A model generated the notes under the pieces. The model saw nothing but the letters and a program-made list of their open reading frames with translations. It had not been told where the DNA came from and did no database searches. DNA of 64,000 nt from positions 684,758,202 through 684,822,201 of the forward strand of contig OX422208.1 of NCBI GenBank assembly GCA_949130495.1, written 5' to 3'. Numbering within the stretch: the first letter of the stretch is position 1; each line of letters opens with the position of its first letter. This document shows, piece after piece, positions 1-11,570 of this stretch. The position numbers and the translations under genes were made by a program. Origin of the DNA: Sambucus nigra. Taxonomy: Eukaryota > Streptophyta > Magnoliopsida > Dipsacales > Adoxaceae.

Positions 1-310
1 GAAGATTGAGTGATATTCTTCATCCTCTTTATCTAATTAGGTGTCTTAGGACACCGATCCTTAGATAAAGGGACTCCATGCCTGAATGGAAGAAATACTT
101 TCTTGGAATCTTGCATGCTAAACTTTTTTACCACGCCATTTATATAAGTGGCTTATGATAAGCCCAACATCCTATTTCTTATCACTTAAAAACTTAATCC
201 CAATGATGTGATCGGATTCTCCTAAGTCTTTCATATTTAATTGAATATATTACCACTTTTTTATGTTGGATATGACACTCATATACTGGATATCAACTCC
301 CTATCCAGGG
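1..310 (-). pseudogene. Ty1/copia reverse transcriptase fragment
   Basis: Read on the minus strand, this edge fragment gives the middle to C-terminal part of a copia reverse transcriptase. Recognisable pieces are a LNMKDLGES segment, an IIGIKFLSDKK segment, KVSMQDSKKVFLPFRHG, and then PLSKDRCPKTPN with an in-frame stop. In plant copia RT these follow the YVDD catalytic box, which should lie further right but is not readable. The same protein region appears in copia A at 4134 on the opposite strand, so the two are probably related elements. Stops and frameshifts show it is dead. The lineage is not certain. Confidence 0.75.
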
Positions 311-1056
311 TGTGAATTGTAAAATTGAACTATAATCAAAATTTCAATTTTATGTGATGAAGTCGAACCCAAACACACCTAAATTTCTACCAAGTTCAAT
401 TGACCGACATTCATACAATATATTTAAAAAAAATATAATGCATTCTCACAAACTTGATTCTCACTTCAAAATGAACTTGGCAAACCTTTATAAATAAATA
501 AACGTTATACATGGTTTTAAAAATAGAACCCTAACTATAGTATATAACATTACTCTTAGTACTAAAGAGAACCAATAGAGAGCATACAAATATACTAGAA
601 TGTGGGTTAGCACTTCACCCTTTTTATCTAGTGCTTCAATTCTCTAACGATTTTGAGATTACATCCAATTAAAGTCCGTAAGCCCCATATTTTAAGAGAT
701 TCACTTTCTTTATCAAAGAAAATACAAGTAATTATTCAAACATTTAATCATTAGTTAATAATGTTTAAACTGATAATCATGTTGATGATAACGGTTGTCC
801 TTTTTCATTGATTGATTATGCGCTACGTGTGAAAGTTATTTTCCAATACGTTTTTTAGTTTATGTAGAAGTTTCACTCCTATAATGCGACAATATATGCC
901 TCATGTTCAAAGATAATGAATATCATACCATTTTCTTTCATAGTTTCAACTTTCAAGAATATGTAATGAATTACTTATAAAAGTATTCATTATTAAAAAA
1001 ATGTCTATTCTTAATGTTATTTATATAGCCTATAAGAATGGATACTTATTAAAAAA
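311..1056. other. AT-rich DNA without a recognisable gene
   Basis: No long open frame, LTR boundary or known motif was found. The left part may be the decayed continuation of the minus-strand copia fragment, but I see no protein similarity I can defend. Confidence 0.4.
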
Positions 1057-1067
1057 ATTACTACTGC

Positions 1068-1125
<58 letters not shown>

Positions 1126-1218
1126 GTTATTATTATTATTATTATATTTATTATTATTATTATTATTACTATTACTAGGACTATTATTACTATTATTGTT
1201 ATTATTGTTGTTGTTGTT
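1057..1218. repeat. (TTA)n trinucleotide microsatellite
   Basis: About 160 bp of nearly uninterrupted TTA/ATT units, with a few substitutions and a TTG run at the right end. The polyleucine and polyisoleucine frames it opens on both strands are products of the repeat and not genes. Confidence 0.95.
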
Positions 1219-4133
1219 ATGAAGCTCAAACTATATTCTTTTTAAAATGTATGCTAAATAATTTACTTGTTGCATTTAAATGTTGATTATCTTGTTGGAT
1301 CAAATATTAATGGTCATGTTAGATGCTTTAGGAGTGGAAACTAGTATTTTGGGTTGAGTTTTTCTCTTGACTAGATACGATACAACACAAATACACCTAT
1401 TAAAACACAAACATGATAGGATTTCCTATTATTTACCTTAACTAATTCGATCCATTTAAAACACAACACATTTAACATGTTTTAGGATTTCACACCCGAA
1501 TAAACCTAGTAAGACACAAATAGAAGAATAAATAGAAAAAAAATTACATGAATTACTCGACTAGCATGAGTCATTATTTTGAGAAATGTATTTATATGCT
1601 AAAATAACCTCTATTTGTCAAGGTGTTTATTTGAACCACCCCATCAAATTGAGTCAAAACTACACTTGTAGAAAAAAAGTACCCTACTTTTGCAGGGTGT
1701 CAATTGCCACCCCATGACACACCATAATTTGTATGTGTGTGTGTGTGCATACACGCGTGTGTGTCATGAATTTAATAAGCAAAGTTTATTCATATATTTA
1801 AGTTTTTTTACTCTCACTGACGAGAAGAAGAGTATTATTAATACTCAATACGGATATTACTACATCATTCATTTGCAAAAGTTCTTGTGTTTATGTGATC
1901 ATGGTGAAGGTAGTTCATGAGGATCAAATATATCTAGAATATTTATATCAAGCGATTTTAATGTAATCTTCTTATCGAATAATCGTGTGATGTAGTATCT
2001 ATTAGATATATCTTACTGAAAGATTATGAACATGAAATATCAACTTTTTATTTTGTGTTATCGTATCATAGTCTTTCAGTATAACATCATATTTTCAATA
2101 GATCGTGTCTATTTTAGGAAAATATACAATTTATGTCCTGTTGTGTTTCATGAGAGTGCATTTTGCATACATGAACGGAGAATACACCAAATAAAAATTT
2201 TATTTTCAAATTTATTTATGCTAAAATTGATAGCACAACCTAAAAGGTCTATGTGGCAAGATTGACAAGTGTTTCATCACACGCACCATATTTTAATATT
2301 ATCAAGCATGTGGATGATAAATAATGAAGAAAGTAAATTAACACAAAACACCAGACGTACGAGAGAAATCCACCAAGGGGAAAAAACCTCTAGAGAATGC
2401 AACACTCTTACTACAAAAATGGTAAGGATTTAAAGAGTAAATAAGAATCTTACACACTTTTTGCACTAAATCACACATCATCCTTTTCCACCAATTCCTC
2501 ACAAGCAATACCCCTCTATAATGTCGATAAGAATTTCAACATATTTTATGTCTTGATCTCTTGAACCTAAGAATGCATGTGCTTGAATCCAAGATAGCAC
2601 GAAGGTACCGAGAATAAAATTAATCACATAATAGAGGAAATCTTTTCCTTTTACTTCCTTATGGGAAGAATTAATACAAACTATTCTATGTGACAACATT
2701 TTGTACAAATTATATTACACCAAATCTTATCTTCTATATTACGTGATTAACCTACAAGAATATTTTAGTATAATAATCACACAACACCAGTAATACGAGT
2801 AAAAAACTCACTAATGACAAAAAAATCATTGGGCTGAAATGAATGACAAATTTACTATGGTAGATTTTCACAAATTGAACCTTACAACTTACAATCACAA
2901 ATGAGTTAACTGACTATCCACTGTTTCACATCATTTATTCCGTAGAAGGCATCAACAGTTACTCAAGTACCACTTTCTAGGATGTGAGTGATCTTAAAAT
3001 TTTTGAAAATATTGAAAAATGATTTATATAACTCAAAACTTATGATGTATTTTTTATGTAGTCACACAAGTATGTTAAGAAAAAAAAATATTAATATATT
3101 TATATAATAATAAAGTTTGAAGTGTTTTAGGCTTCAATAGGACTTATGATCAGTGCTTGAAAACAAACATCTCAAAAATATAAAAGATAGAATAGTAAAA
3201 GAAAACTATGTTTTTAATATCTAGAGAGCTTAAAATAAATACCTTATTTTTCTCAAAAATATTCTTGATTAATTGTTTTTTTCCCTCTAAGAAAATTGCT
3301 CAAATAATTTTTTCTCACTAGAGTTTTTGACAATGATGATGATAGTGAGGTTACTCTCTCCACATACGGCATGTTTCTCCACATTAGTATTTAACCAAAA
3401 GTGGCACAAAAAAGGAGGACGCTATCATCATCATCATTATCTCACGCTCAAGTGTTTATCAAAGAAATATATGGATGCAAGAAATTCTTGCAGAAATTAC
3501 CAAAAAAAGATACATAGAAAAGATATTTTACATATACAAAATTCACAGCCCACGAAGCACTTTCACAGGCATGAACGGTTTGCAAGGAGGGAGTTCGTGT
3601 GGTATACTTGAAAAACTATAAAAAAACTCTTTGCAAGATTCCTTAAGAAATGAAGAAAATTCATGAGCGTCAAACATTGTTTCGTTGAAGCAACCAAGTT
3701 AACAGAGATACCAAAACTTTTGCAAAGGAAGATAAACGTTGTGTAGTTTTTTAACCTTAATAAATAAAACACCAAAAATAGTTATGAAATATTCATTTTG
3801 AAAGTTGTAAATGAGAACATATTTTCGTACTTGTATCAAAAATACCAAATCCATATCAAACCACACACACAAAAAAGAATTTTCCAATTATGAAAAAAAT
3901 AACTTGACTATGACAAAAGTGAAAGAATGCTAAATTCATTACCTCAACCTAAGAAGTATTCCAATGGGAGTGATTATAAATCATGCGCAGTTAGGTTTTC
4001 ATAAAGATTTTGGGTGAATACAACTATTCATGTTGATTTTCCAGAACAACCTCATGGATAAGAAACTGGAAGTATATTTGGTAACATGGAATACGATAAT
4101 CCAATTATCGGGGGCAAATAAGTATACACATAC
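1219..4133. other. AT-rich intergenic or decayed repeat DNA
   Basis: No supported gene. It includes a short (TG)n run near 1733-1762. Two AT-rich stretches near 2340-2410 and 2770-2840 share an ACACAA-CACCAG beginning. They vaguely resemble the minus strand of copia LTRs, but I could not find boundaries or target-site duplications. The short open frames here have no recognisable domain. Confidence 0.4.
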
Positions 4134-4568
4134 TCTTACATTAATGATGTGAACACAAAGTTTAGTATGCATGATTATGAGAAAGGATTTCTTCCTTTCA
4201 ACACGGAATCACTCGGTCTAAGGATAAGTGTTCGAAAATACCTGATCAGATAGAGAGGACGAGTAATATTCCTTATGATATATTGTGTACTAACCCGGAT
4301 ATCTTCTTTACCGTTAGCATGGTAAAAACATTTCAATCTAATATAGGTGAAGAGCATTATACAATAGTAAAGAACATACTTAAGTACCTAAAAATGATTA
4401 GAGATATTGTAGTTGTTTACTCAACAGACAATCTTGTGTCTTTAGGGTACGCATATTCGGATTTTTAATTAGACAAGGATTCAAGGAAATAAACTTGAGG
4501 ATGTGTGTTTACCCTGGGAGTTGGAATCATAAGTTATAGGAGTGTCAATCAAGAAGTTATTATTCAAA
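4134..4568 (+). pseudogene. Copia A: reverse transcriptase/RNase H, left part
   Basis: The plus strand reads the end of a copia reverse transcriptase and the start of RNase H: SYINDVNTKFSMHDYEKG, then after a frameshift LCTNPDIFFTVSMVKTFQ, HYTIVKNILKYLKMIRD and GYAYSDF. The segment before LCTNPDI that family members carry (about ten residues with a GSLMYA core) is deleted. A stop follows the SDF motif. The frame is interrupted at 4568 by insertion of the gypsy element and resumes at 11222. Copia RT copies the element RNA into DNA inside virus-like particles; this copy cannot do so. Confidence 0.85.
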
Positions 4569-5007
4569 CCTAGTGTGACACCCCGCCTAATAAGATACCG
4601 GGCGATCACTCCAATATTAAATTAAAATAGGAGTCTCATATGGATCATTCTTAGCATCAGTGTCTAAAATCCATTTAATTACTAATAACCTATTAGGCCG
4701 GTATCAAAATTTTAACTTTACTACTCTTTTTAACAGCTGTAAATAAAACATCCACACAGTTTTGCGGAAATGAAACTGAAATTTAATAAAATAACCGAAC
4801 ACTCGGTCAAAATATACAACCATATCGAATGCTGTGCTAAAAGAATAAATAAATGCAATTGGACCATTGGCCCGAATTTTTATACAGTACTTCCTATCTA
4901 GAGTACAAGAATAAAAGCATCTATCAAGAACCTGCACACATCCACAGCTGCTGCAGCCGACGTCTGACTCAAAAGATGTGTCATCCAGGCGTCCCTGTTT
5001 CTGGACA

Positions 5008-5009
<2 letters not shown>

Positions 5010-5066
<57 letters not shown>

Positions 5067-5102
5067 CAAGAAAGGAAAAGTAGATAAACGGGTCAGAGCC
5101 CG
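5010..5102. repeat. (AT)n tract beside a conserved LTR hairpin
   Basis: About 56 bp of pure AT (5010-5065) is followed at 5089-5102 by CGGGTCAGAGCCCG, a stem-loop with CGGG/CCCG arms. The same order (hairpin, pyrimidine-rich linker, AT tract) occurs in inverse orientation in the solo LTR at 22484-22550. So the microsatellite grew at a fixed LTR position. Confidence 0.85.
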
Positions 5103-5318
5103 AGTTTTGAAAATATTTAGCAAGTGCATAAATGCCTTATTTTTAGAAAAGGTTTTATCTCATATTTAAGTTTGGTATCGCACTCCCATGAGATACCCCT
5201 CACCTCTCCACTAACAGTGCACTCCTAGCGCATGCCTCTAAACATCCTAGTCAAGATACCCTGCTAAACTAGTCTATCATCCAACCACTATCAACCCTAG
5301 ATAGTCCAAGTAATGTAC

Positions 5319-5715
5319 TAAGGTCTAAACTTCACCCCAGCCTCAACGCTATGCCATGTTCGTGCGTGGGGTGTCTCGCAAAGCGAAATCCAAACAAGGA
5401 ACCCCCCCTGATACACTACTACGCGGCACGGTCGATCGTCGAGATCCGCCAGTCCCTCAGTACAGAATATATCTATATATATTTACATCATATAATAAAT
5501 ATGAATATAAGAGCACTAAGGATGAAACTTCTCCCTAGTCTCAACACATTGCCACTTTCGTGCGTGGGGTGTCTCGCAAAGTGAAATCCAAGCAAGGAAC
5601 CCCCCCCGATACACTACTATGCGGCAAGGTTGATCGTCGGGATCCATTAGACCCTCGGTACTCGATTCATCCATATATATATATACATTTTACCATAAAC
5701 ATCCGGATCTATCTC
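5319..5715. repeat. Two tandem ~200-bp units inside the LTR
   Basis: Units start near 5319 and 5517. Each holds an AAACTTC lead, a GTGCGTGGGGTGTCTCGCAA core, a cytosine run and a GATCGTCG motif. Similar cores also occur in the element interior at about 8728 and 9226. Confidence 0.8.
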
Positions 5716-5775
5716 CCGGACTGAGGGTTCATATATCAAGTATTTATCAATACTTTCATTTTTCTCAAAATTTCT

Positions 5776-6110
5776 CATTTCCCTTTTTATACTCAGGAAA
5801 TGTAAATATAAAAGCCAATTCATTATCTTGAATTGCTTTAACAAATCATATACTTTTAAAAGCCAGTTTTATTATCATAAAAATGCTTTTCCGTTTTATA
5901 TCATCTCATTTCCCTTTTTATACCCAGGAAATGTATTCAAAGCCATTTTCATTATCATAAAAATGCTTTGATCATATCATATGCTTCCACATCGCTTCTT
6001 CCATCCGGGAGTGTTACCGAAGCCAAACCTTTATCCCATTTCCCTTCTCATATCCAGGAAATGTAAATTAAAGCCAATTTATTATCATAAATTGCTTTAA
6101 TAAATCTAAG
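5776..6110. repeat. Three diverged repeats in the LTR
   Basis: Three copies of a module starting CATTTCCCTT, continuing CAGGAAATGTA and ending in an AAAGCCA...ATTATCAT...GCTTT block begin near 5776, 5908 and 6037. Their spacing of about 130 bp suggests an old tandem duplication. Confidence 0.75.
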
Positions 6111-7185
6111 ACCGCCCCTCCGGATTTCCCCATTGGACGCGCCCCTAAATGGCTATCATCTTCCAGGGCCTATCAAACAAGACAGCCTGGGACCCACCAA
6201 CGTCGGGAAGCGGCCATATGCCTGCAGGAAAGTCAAGACCACACCCAGAATCTCCTAACCAGCGCAGTAATAATAATCGCCCATATGGCCTATAGGACAA
6301 TATCCACCCTGCATTCATTAGCCAGGGGGCATCACCATACGCATGCAACTTACCTTATGATAGCGATTTAGGGAGGTGTGTAACCATAATTTATTAATTA
6401 TCAAAATCATTTACCGTTTTCCATTTTGAAAACATTCATATTCTATTTTCAAAATCATTTATCTCAAATTATATATGTACTTAAATCACATAGTACACAT
6501 ACACCATATATTCCTCCCTGAATATATAAAAATGGCTATATTTGCCAAACCATCTATCGATGACTAATAATCCCAAAGATTCTCTCAAAGAATCATAATC
6601 ATGCATTCATATTCGCATGATACTAAACAGAAAGTATTTCCTTACTTTAATAAGTAATACATACTTAAATCCCATCTAAGGATTTATTGGATATCTCCAA
6701 TTATATCATTTCTTATTTAGCGAATATATAGCTATACTCCCCAAATTTATTCTAATCCACTCATAGGATTTACCCAACCCAGATCAATATGATTATGCTT
6801 TCCTATATGCATAAACCATATAGACCTAAAAGCCAAAAATAATAACTTAGGGATTTCTTTCCCGAATAACCTTAAATTTAGTGGGTCATGGATTTTATTT
6901 CCATAAACCCAAGGACCACATCTAGTCCAATTAATCACTTAAAGTCCCCAACATATTTTAGGAACCCTAAACCATTAAGTTCTACCATTATTCTATTTTC
7001 CTCAAAAATATAGTTTAAGGGTTTTTCATTTAAAACCCTCACTTAAGCCTCCTAATTTCCCTTAATCAATGGATCATATAGTCCTAAAAGGTCCCTTATG
7101 TTATCACATAATTAACCTCAAAGAAATACGAATTGGAATCTATCCCATCCAAAACATCCTAGAAAATTTTTCATCTTTCAGTAAG

Positions 7186-7266
7186 GGTCGATCGATCGAC
7201 CCATGGTTGTCGATCGATCGATGGCTTCGATCAATCGAACCCCCATGATCGATCGATCGATCATGG
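7186..7266. promoter_or_regulatory. Palindrome array with 22-bp pitch (gypsy LTR)
   Basis: Four palindromic words built on TCGATCGA lie in a row. Their centres are near 7193.5, 7215.5, 7232.5 and 7254.5, so they form two pairs each spaced 22 bp. The last is a perfect 22-bp palindrome (7244-7265). The first two also form an inverted repeat around an 8-base loop. Pairs with the same pitch occur in other LTR families in this window. A role as a protein-binding array is inferred, not shown. Confidence 0.7.
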
Positions 7267-9741
7267 CAGGAAGCTTCTTCTCCGAGAAGCTGTTTCAGCC
7301 ATGTAAGCTTCCCCCAAGCTTCCATCTCCTCACCGAACGACCTACAACTGCAACCAACGATAAATACAGATATAATACCGGTTCTAAACGTCCTAGAACC
7401 TGGAATCACCAAATAATTTAGGTTAAAACCTAAGTTTCACCAATTATTAAATTTTAGGGGTTTATTCGTTTTAACTCTCGAAAACCCGTTTTATCCACGA
7501 ATACCCCACCCAAAATCTTTAGGGTTTAATTATACCAAACTACGGTATGAGATATTTATGCAAAAATTGAAATAAAGCAAGTAAACACTTGCCTCATGGA
7601 TATAATCCGACGACCTCGAGCCGAATCCCGCGGAGGTAGGCCGGAATCTCCCCTTTTCTTCCTCTTTTCTTCTTCCTCTCTCTCTTCCATCTCTTCTATC
7701 TTCTTTCTTTCTCTTTTTTCCCTCTCCCTCTCTTTATAAAGAAAGAAAAAGGGCTATACCCCTTAAAACCCAAAAATGGCTCGTTTACTCAATTACGAGC
7801 CCGTTTAACTCAAAAATGCCCCGAAACTTAGTTTCGACATCGGACACTCTTTTCCGACTATCTCGGACATTATGAGACTCATGGCACAGTCAAAATTTCC
7901 ATCCGAGGTACTTGACCGCAAATCACTATTCTACCCCATAAAATTAAATGCGGGTTTTCCAATTAAAATCTGACCTTTTTGTCACTTTTCTCCACGGCGA
8001 CATATAATTAAATTACTTCGACCTATTTAGTCACAAACATGATCACAACATTCATTGAAAATCATTAAATCCTCGAAAATCCCAAAAATCACTATTTCGA
8101 GAAATTCTCCAAATTCCCAATTTATATTTAATTATGGGATTTAATTGTCTCCAAAAGGACGAGTTGTTACATACTCCCCCCTTACAACGGAATTTCGTCC
8201 TCGAAATTCGGATACAACCTACACCTCCAATCCATAGGATCACTCCAAATCCCATACCTCAAAGGGAATGACACTAACCCAATGGTTCCCAACCATATAC
8301 CATACGACTACTACGGTTGTAAAGTGACTCTAATAACGTCACATTGTACCCATCATTACTAGTGCCTCACGGCATAAACTTCAAATTTACATACCACGCC
8401 CATTCTATTTCAGGCGGTATATAAACCAACTTACTAAGGTGCCCATACACCTTTCTAACCCGTGCACATCTACACAACTATAGTGAACGTCAGACACATA
8501 ACACTCTCTCCCAATAAGGGTCTTATTTCCTCGGTGTAATACTCACTATGGGTCCTCCCAACCCGCGAAAGTCAATTCTCCTAACCTCAACGCCACTAAC
8601 CCTACTAAACTTACATCCTGATAATACTAAGGTATATGCGATATCCTACCTACGCAGAACTAATATAATCCTAGGTATATCCCTAGTGCCCAAGGCCTCT
8701 CTCAACTCCCGACATTTGCTTGGTTTTATGCGTGGGACGTCTCGCCAAAGCGAAATCCAAACAAGGAACCCTCCCATTACACTACTCCCTCGCGTTGTCG
8801 GTCATTGAGATATAGCGATCCAAGCCACACCAGCGGGACATCCTAAATTCTACCTACACTAACCTACGAACGCATTCCTACTATTAATTCCTTCCGCCCA
8901 TACGGAAGGAAACCTAATCAATCGAAGTGCCCACTTTCTGTAAAAAGTTTCACGAACATAACACCCAAAACGTATTTCCTCAAAGATTGCCTTTTCACTA
9001 AGACTGGTTATTATCCTTAAATCAATTGCTCTAAGTCCTACTCCACCCACCCACTTGTGGTTAAGGGACTACTTTAGTGCTTTTCCATAGCACAATATTT
9101 CTATAGTATCAACATCATGTGGCCCATAGCCTGTAGTGGTTCATCCACACTATAAGACTTTTCCACAAAACCAACATCCTTGCATCCTATAACGTCTCTC
9201 CGCTCCCGACGCCGTTAAGAGTCATGTGTGGAGCGTCTCGCAAAGTGAAATCCAAACAAGAAACCCCTCCACACATTAACCCTTGACTTCGTCGGTTATG
9301 GAGTTCCGTTATTTCAACATGCAACCGGGATAACCCTATCCCCAATTCCAAAAAAAAGGTGGACTGAACTCCTATCTCTAACTAAGAGTCACACCACCCA
9401 ACGCTCGCACTAATTTTTAAGTCCTTGCGCAAACAATAATGCGCTTTATCTTACAGCTCAACATTAATCCTGCGGCCTTAAATCATATCTATAAGGTCTC
9501 CATATACTCGAATCACGATAATGAAACCTCTGCTCATCGAAGTTCCATCTAACCATAATAATAAAGGCGAACTCAACCTGTATCCAGGTGAGAAATCGCA
9601 AAAATAACCTATTCCCTCCAGGAACCATGGACACGATAGTCTTGCCATCATTAGCCTACTATCGCTCCGAAAATACACCATATTGTATTATATTCATCAT
9701 ATCACCATACTCGTATAGACATATAAAACGAGCATCCCAAA

Positions 9742-9743
<2 letters not shown>

Positions 9744-9796
<53 letters not shown>
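9744..9796. repeat. (AT)n microsatellite
   Basis: About 53 bp of uninterrupted AT units in the interior of the gypsy element. Confidence 0.95.
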
Positions 9797-9800
<4 letters not shown>

Positions 9801-10443
9801 ATATCAACACCCGCCTTTATGGCGAATGAAGGAAAATAAAATTCCACTATCGCGGAAAACACATAGACATACATTAAAAATGTTATCGAGACCGCCACAA
9901 AACTCAAAATACACACACGAGTCTAGGGCTAACGAACACCGCGACTTTATCTAGCCACGCCAATTATACCTCCTCGATTGATGTAAAACTCATAACAACA
10001 TCCTTCTCATTCCGACTAAATCGTGGGGACTCACGATTAAAAACTATCCGTAAGATCCCTTTCGAACCCTCAATTTCAATGAGGAATTCGACTTTAGTAC
10101 CTTTCTCTACTTCAGCGGTACTGCGGTACTCCTAACTACCAATCTTTAGTAGTCGCCGCCAAAATCCTTAACAATTACCATAAGGAGAGTGACCTCTACT
10201 AAGGTCCTCATCCCAACCTTCTACCAGCTGCTCCAGCTAAGCCCCGCCTCCTGCTGCCATCCAAGACCCGCGCACGATTCTCAAATGAGCGCGCAAAAGA
10301 TTACTATAATCTTCTAACATGGCAGGAGAACGAAATCTCACAAGAGAAATCAACAATCCTAATCCCGACGCTCTATAACAAATGAGAGAAATGCTGAAAG
10401 CGTAGTACGTCCGCACCGATTCCTAAGGACACTAGAACCTGAT

Positions 10444-10455
10444 GCTCTGATACCA
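10444..10455 (-). other. Primer-binding site, initiator tRNA-Met
   Basis: On the minus strand the sequence is TGGTATCAGAGC, the standard complement of the 3' end of plant initiator tRNA-Met. It lies two bases inside the 5' LTR edge. It fixes the orientation of the element. Confidence 0.93.
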
Positions 10456-10457
10456 TC

Positions 10458-11216
10458 TATGACACCCCGCCTAATAAGATACCAAGCGATCACTCCAATA
10501 TTAAATTTTAGGGGTTTATTCGTTTAACTCCCAAAAACCCGTTTTATCCATGAATACCCCACCCAAAATCTTTAGGGTTTAATTACACCAAACTACGGTA
10601 TGAGATATTTATGCAAAAATTGAAATAAAGCAAGTAAACACTTGCCTTGTGGATATAATCCGACGACCTCGAGCCGAATCCCGCGGAGGTAGGCCGGAAT
10701 CTCCCCTTTTCTTCCTCGTTTCTTCTTCCTCTCTCTCTTCCCTCTTCTTTCTTTCTCTTTTCTCCCTCTCCCTCTCTTTATAAAGAAAGAAAAAGGGTTA
10801 TACCCCTTAAAACCCAAAAACGACTTGTTTACTCAATTACGAGCCCGTTTAACTCAAAAATTCCCCGAAACTTAGTTTCGGCAATCGGACACTCTTTTTC
10901 GACTATCTCGGACATTATGAGACTCATGGCGCAGTAAAAATTTCCATCCGAGGTACTTGACCGCAAATCACTATTCTAACCCATAAAATTAAATGCGGGT
11001 TTTGCAATTAAAATCTGACCTTTTTGTCACTTTTCTCCACGGCGACATATAATTAAATTACTTCGACCTATTTAGTCCCAAACATGATCACAACATTCAT
11101 TGAAAATCATTAAATGCTCGAAAATCCCAAAAATCACTATTCCGAGAAATTCTCCAAATTCCCAATTTATATTTAATTATGGGATTTAATTGTCTCCAGA
11201 AGGATGGGTTGTTACA
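10458..11216 (-). repeat. 5' LTR (internally deleted, 759 bp)
   Basis: It begins TGTAACAACCC in the minus sense and ends GGGGTGTCATA. It matches both ends of the 3.6-kb partner LTR but lacks the part equivalent to about 4624-7455. The junction falls in TATTAAATT, which is present at both edges of the missing block in the long LTR. That is the mark of a microhomology deletion. Confidence 0.88.
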
Positions 11217-11221
11217 CCTAG

Positions 11222-11570
11222 AAGTTGAATATGTTGTCATTTCAGAGGTAACAAAGGAGGTTATTTGGCTAAAAAACTTTCTAAGTTATTTGGGAGTGGT
11301 TCCTTTAATGTAGTTGGATATTACACTTTAAGTTAACAATAGAGGATAGTTTGGTGACTCAAAATAAATTAGGACCCATAAGAGGGCTAAGAACATTGTA
11401 CGCAAGTATCATCTAATACAAGAGAACGTGTGGAGAGGCGACGTCATTGTTGTCAAAATTGAATCTCTGTACAACCTGGTGGATCCTTTTATGAAGAGCT
11501 TACGAGCTAAGGATTTTTATATTCATGTAAATGGAATGGGTGTTATATGCATAGGCACATGTGTTTAATA
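11222..11570 (+). pseudogene. Copia A: RNase H, right part
   Basis: Immediately after the second CCTAG duplication the copia RNase H frame resumes with VEYVVISEVTKEVIWLKNF, then a degraded HKRAKN-type block and a VDPFMKSLRAKDF-like ending. This is the conserved C-terminus of plant copia polyproteins (consensus ADPFTK). Its continuation with 4134-4568 confirms that the gypsy element is a later insertion. Stops are present. Confidence 0.85.

Larger units (their letters stand above)
4574..8171 (-). repeat. 3' LTR (full length, 3.6 kb) of the gypsy element
   Basis: In the minus sense it begins TGTAACAACTCG and ends GGGGTGTCACA, directly beside the CCTAG duplication. It is about 2.84 kb longer than the partner LTR, which lacks a central block. 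It contains an (AT)n tract, two tandem 200-bp units, three diverged 70-130-bp units and a palindrome array, listed separately. The solo LTR at 20106-23088 is a relative: both share the terminal gatcac...taattaggc block and a CATTCTTAGCATCA block. Confidence 0.88.
8172..10457 (-). other. Interior of the gypsy element, coding region lost
   Basis: Only about 2.3 kb separates the LTRs and no gag, protease, RT or integrase motif is readable. At 8172-8255 the minus strand holds the purine tract and the remnant of the pol 3' end. Copies of the GTCTCGC-AAGCGAAATCC module found in the LTR recur near 8728-8815 and 9226-9310. An (AT)n tract occupies 9744-9796. The element must have depended on another copy for its enzymes. 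Confidence 0.75.
4574..11216 (-). mobile_element. Non-autonomous Ty3/gypsy (Tekay/Del-like) element, nested in copia A
   Basis: A complete insertion flanked by the 5-bp duplication CCTAG (4569-4573 and 11217-11221). It lies on the minus strand: 5' LTR 10458-11216, a primer site complementary to initiator tRNA-Met at 10444-10455, a 2.3-kb interior, a purine tract just before the 3' LTR, and the 3' LTR at 4574-8171. The interior is far too short for gag-pol. Only a trace of the pol C-terminus remains next to the purine tract, including the FRCKGGVCNN-type ending typical of Del/Tekay elements. The shared parts of the LTRs look alike at well over nine positions in ten, so the insertion is fairly young. 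The Tekay assignment rests on that ending, the primer site and the long LTR. Confidence 0.88.

Noticed and set aside
1001..1229. Open frames of 70 or more residues over the (TTA)n tract on both strands
   Set aside because: They encode only leucine or isoleucine runs and exist because the triplet repeat lacks stops.
4704..5169. Open frames through the (AT)n tract with YIYIYI runs (also at 9588-9916, 21675 and 23852)
   Set aside because: Produced by dinucleotide repeats inside LTRs. No domain on either side.
5319..6110. CRISPR-like direct repeats
   Set aside because: Units are long, diverged, unequal and sit inside a plant LTR. No cas genes.
4624..7455. A 2.8-kb insertion with a 9-bp TATTAAATT duplication (Mutator-like) in the long LTR
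   Set aside because: The block has no terminal inverted repeats, and a related LTR at 20106-23088 contains homologous sequence. A deletion in the short LTR explains the data better.
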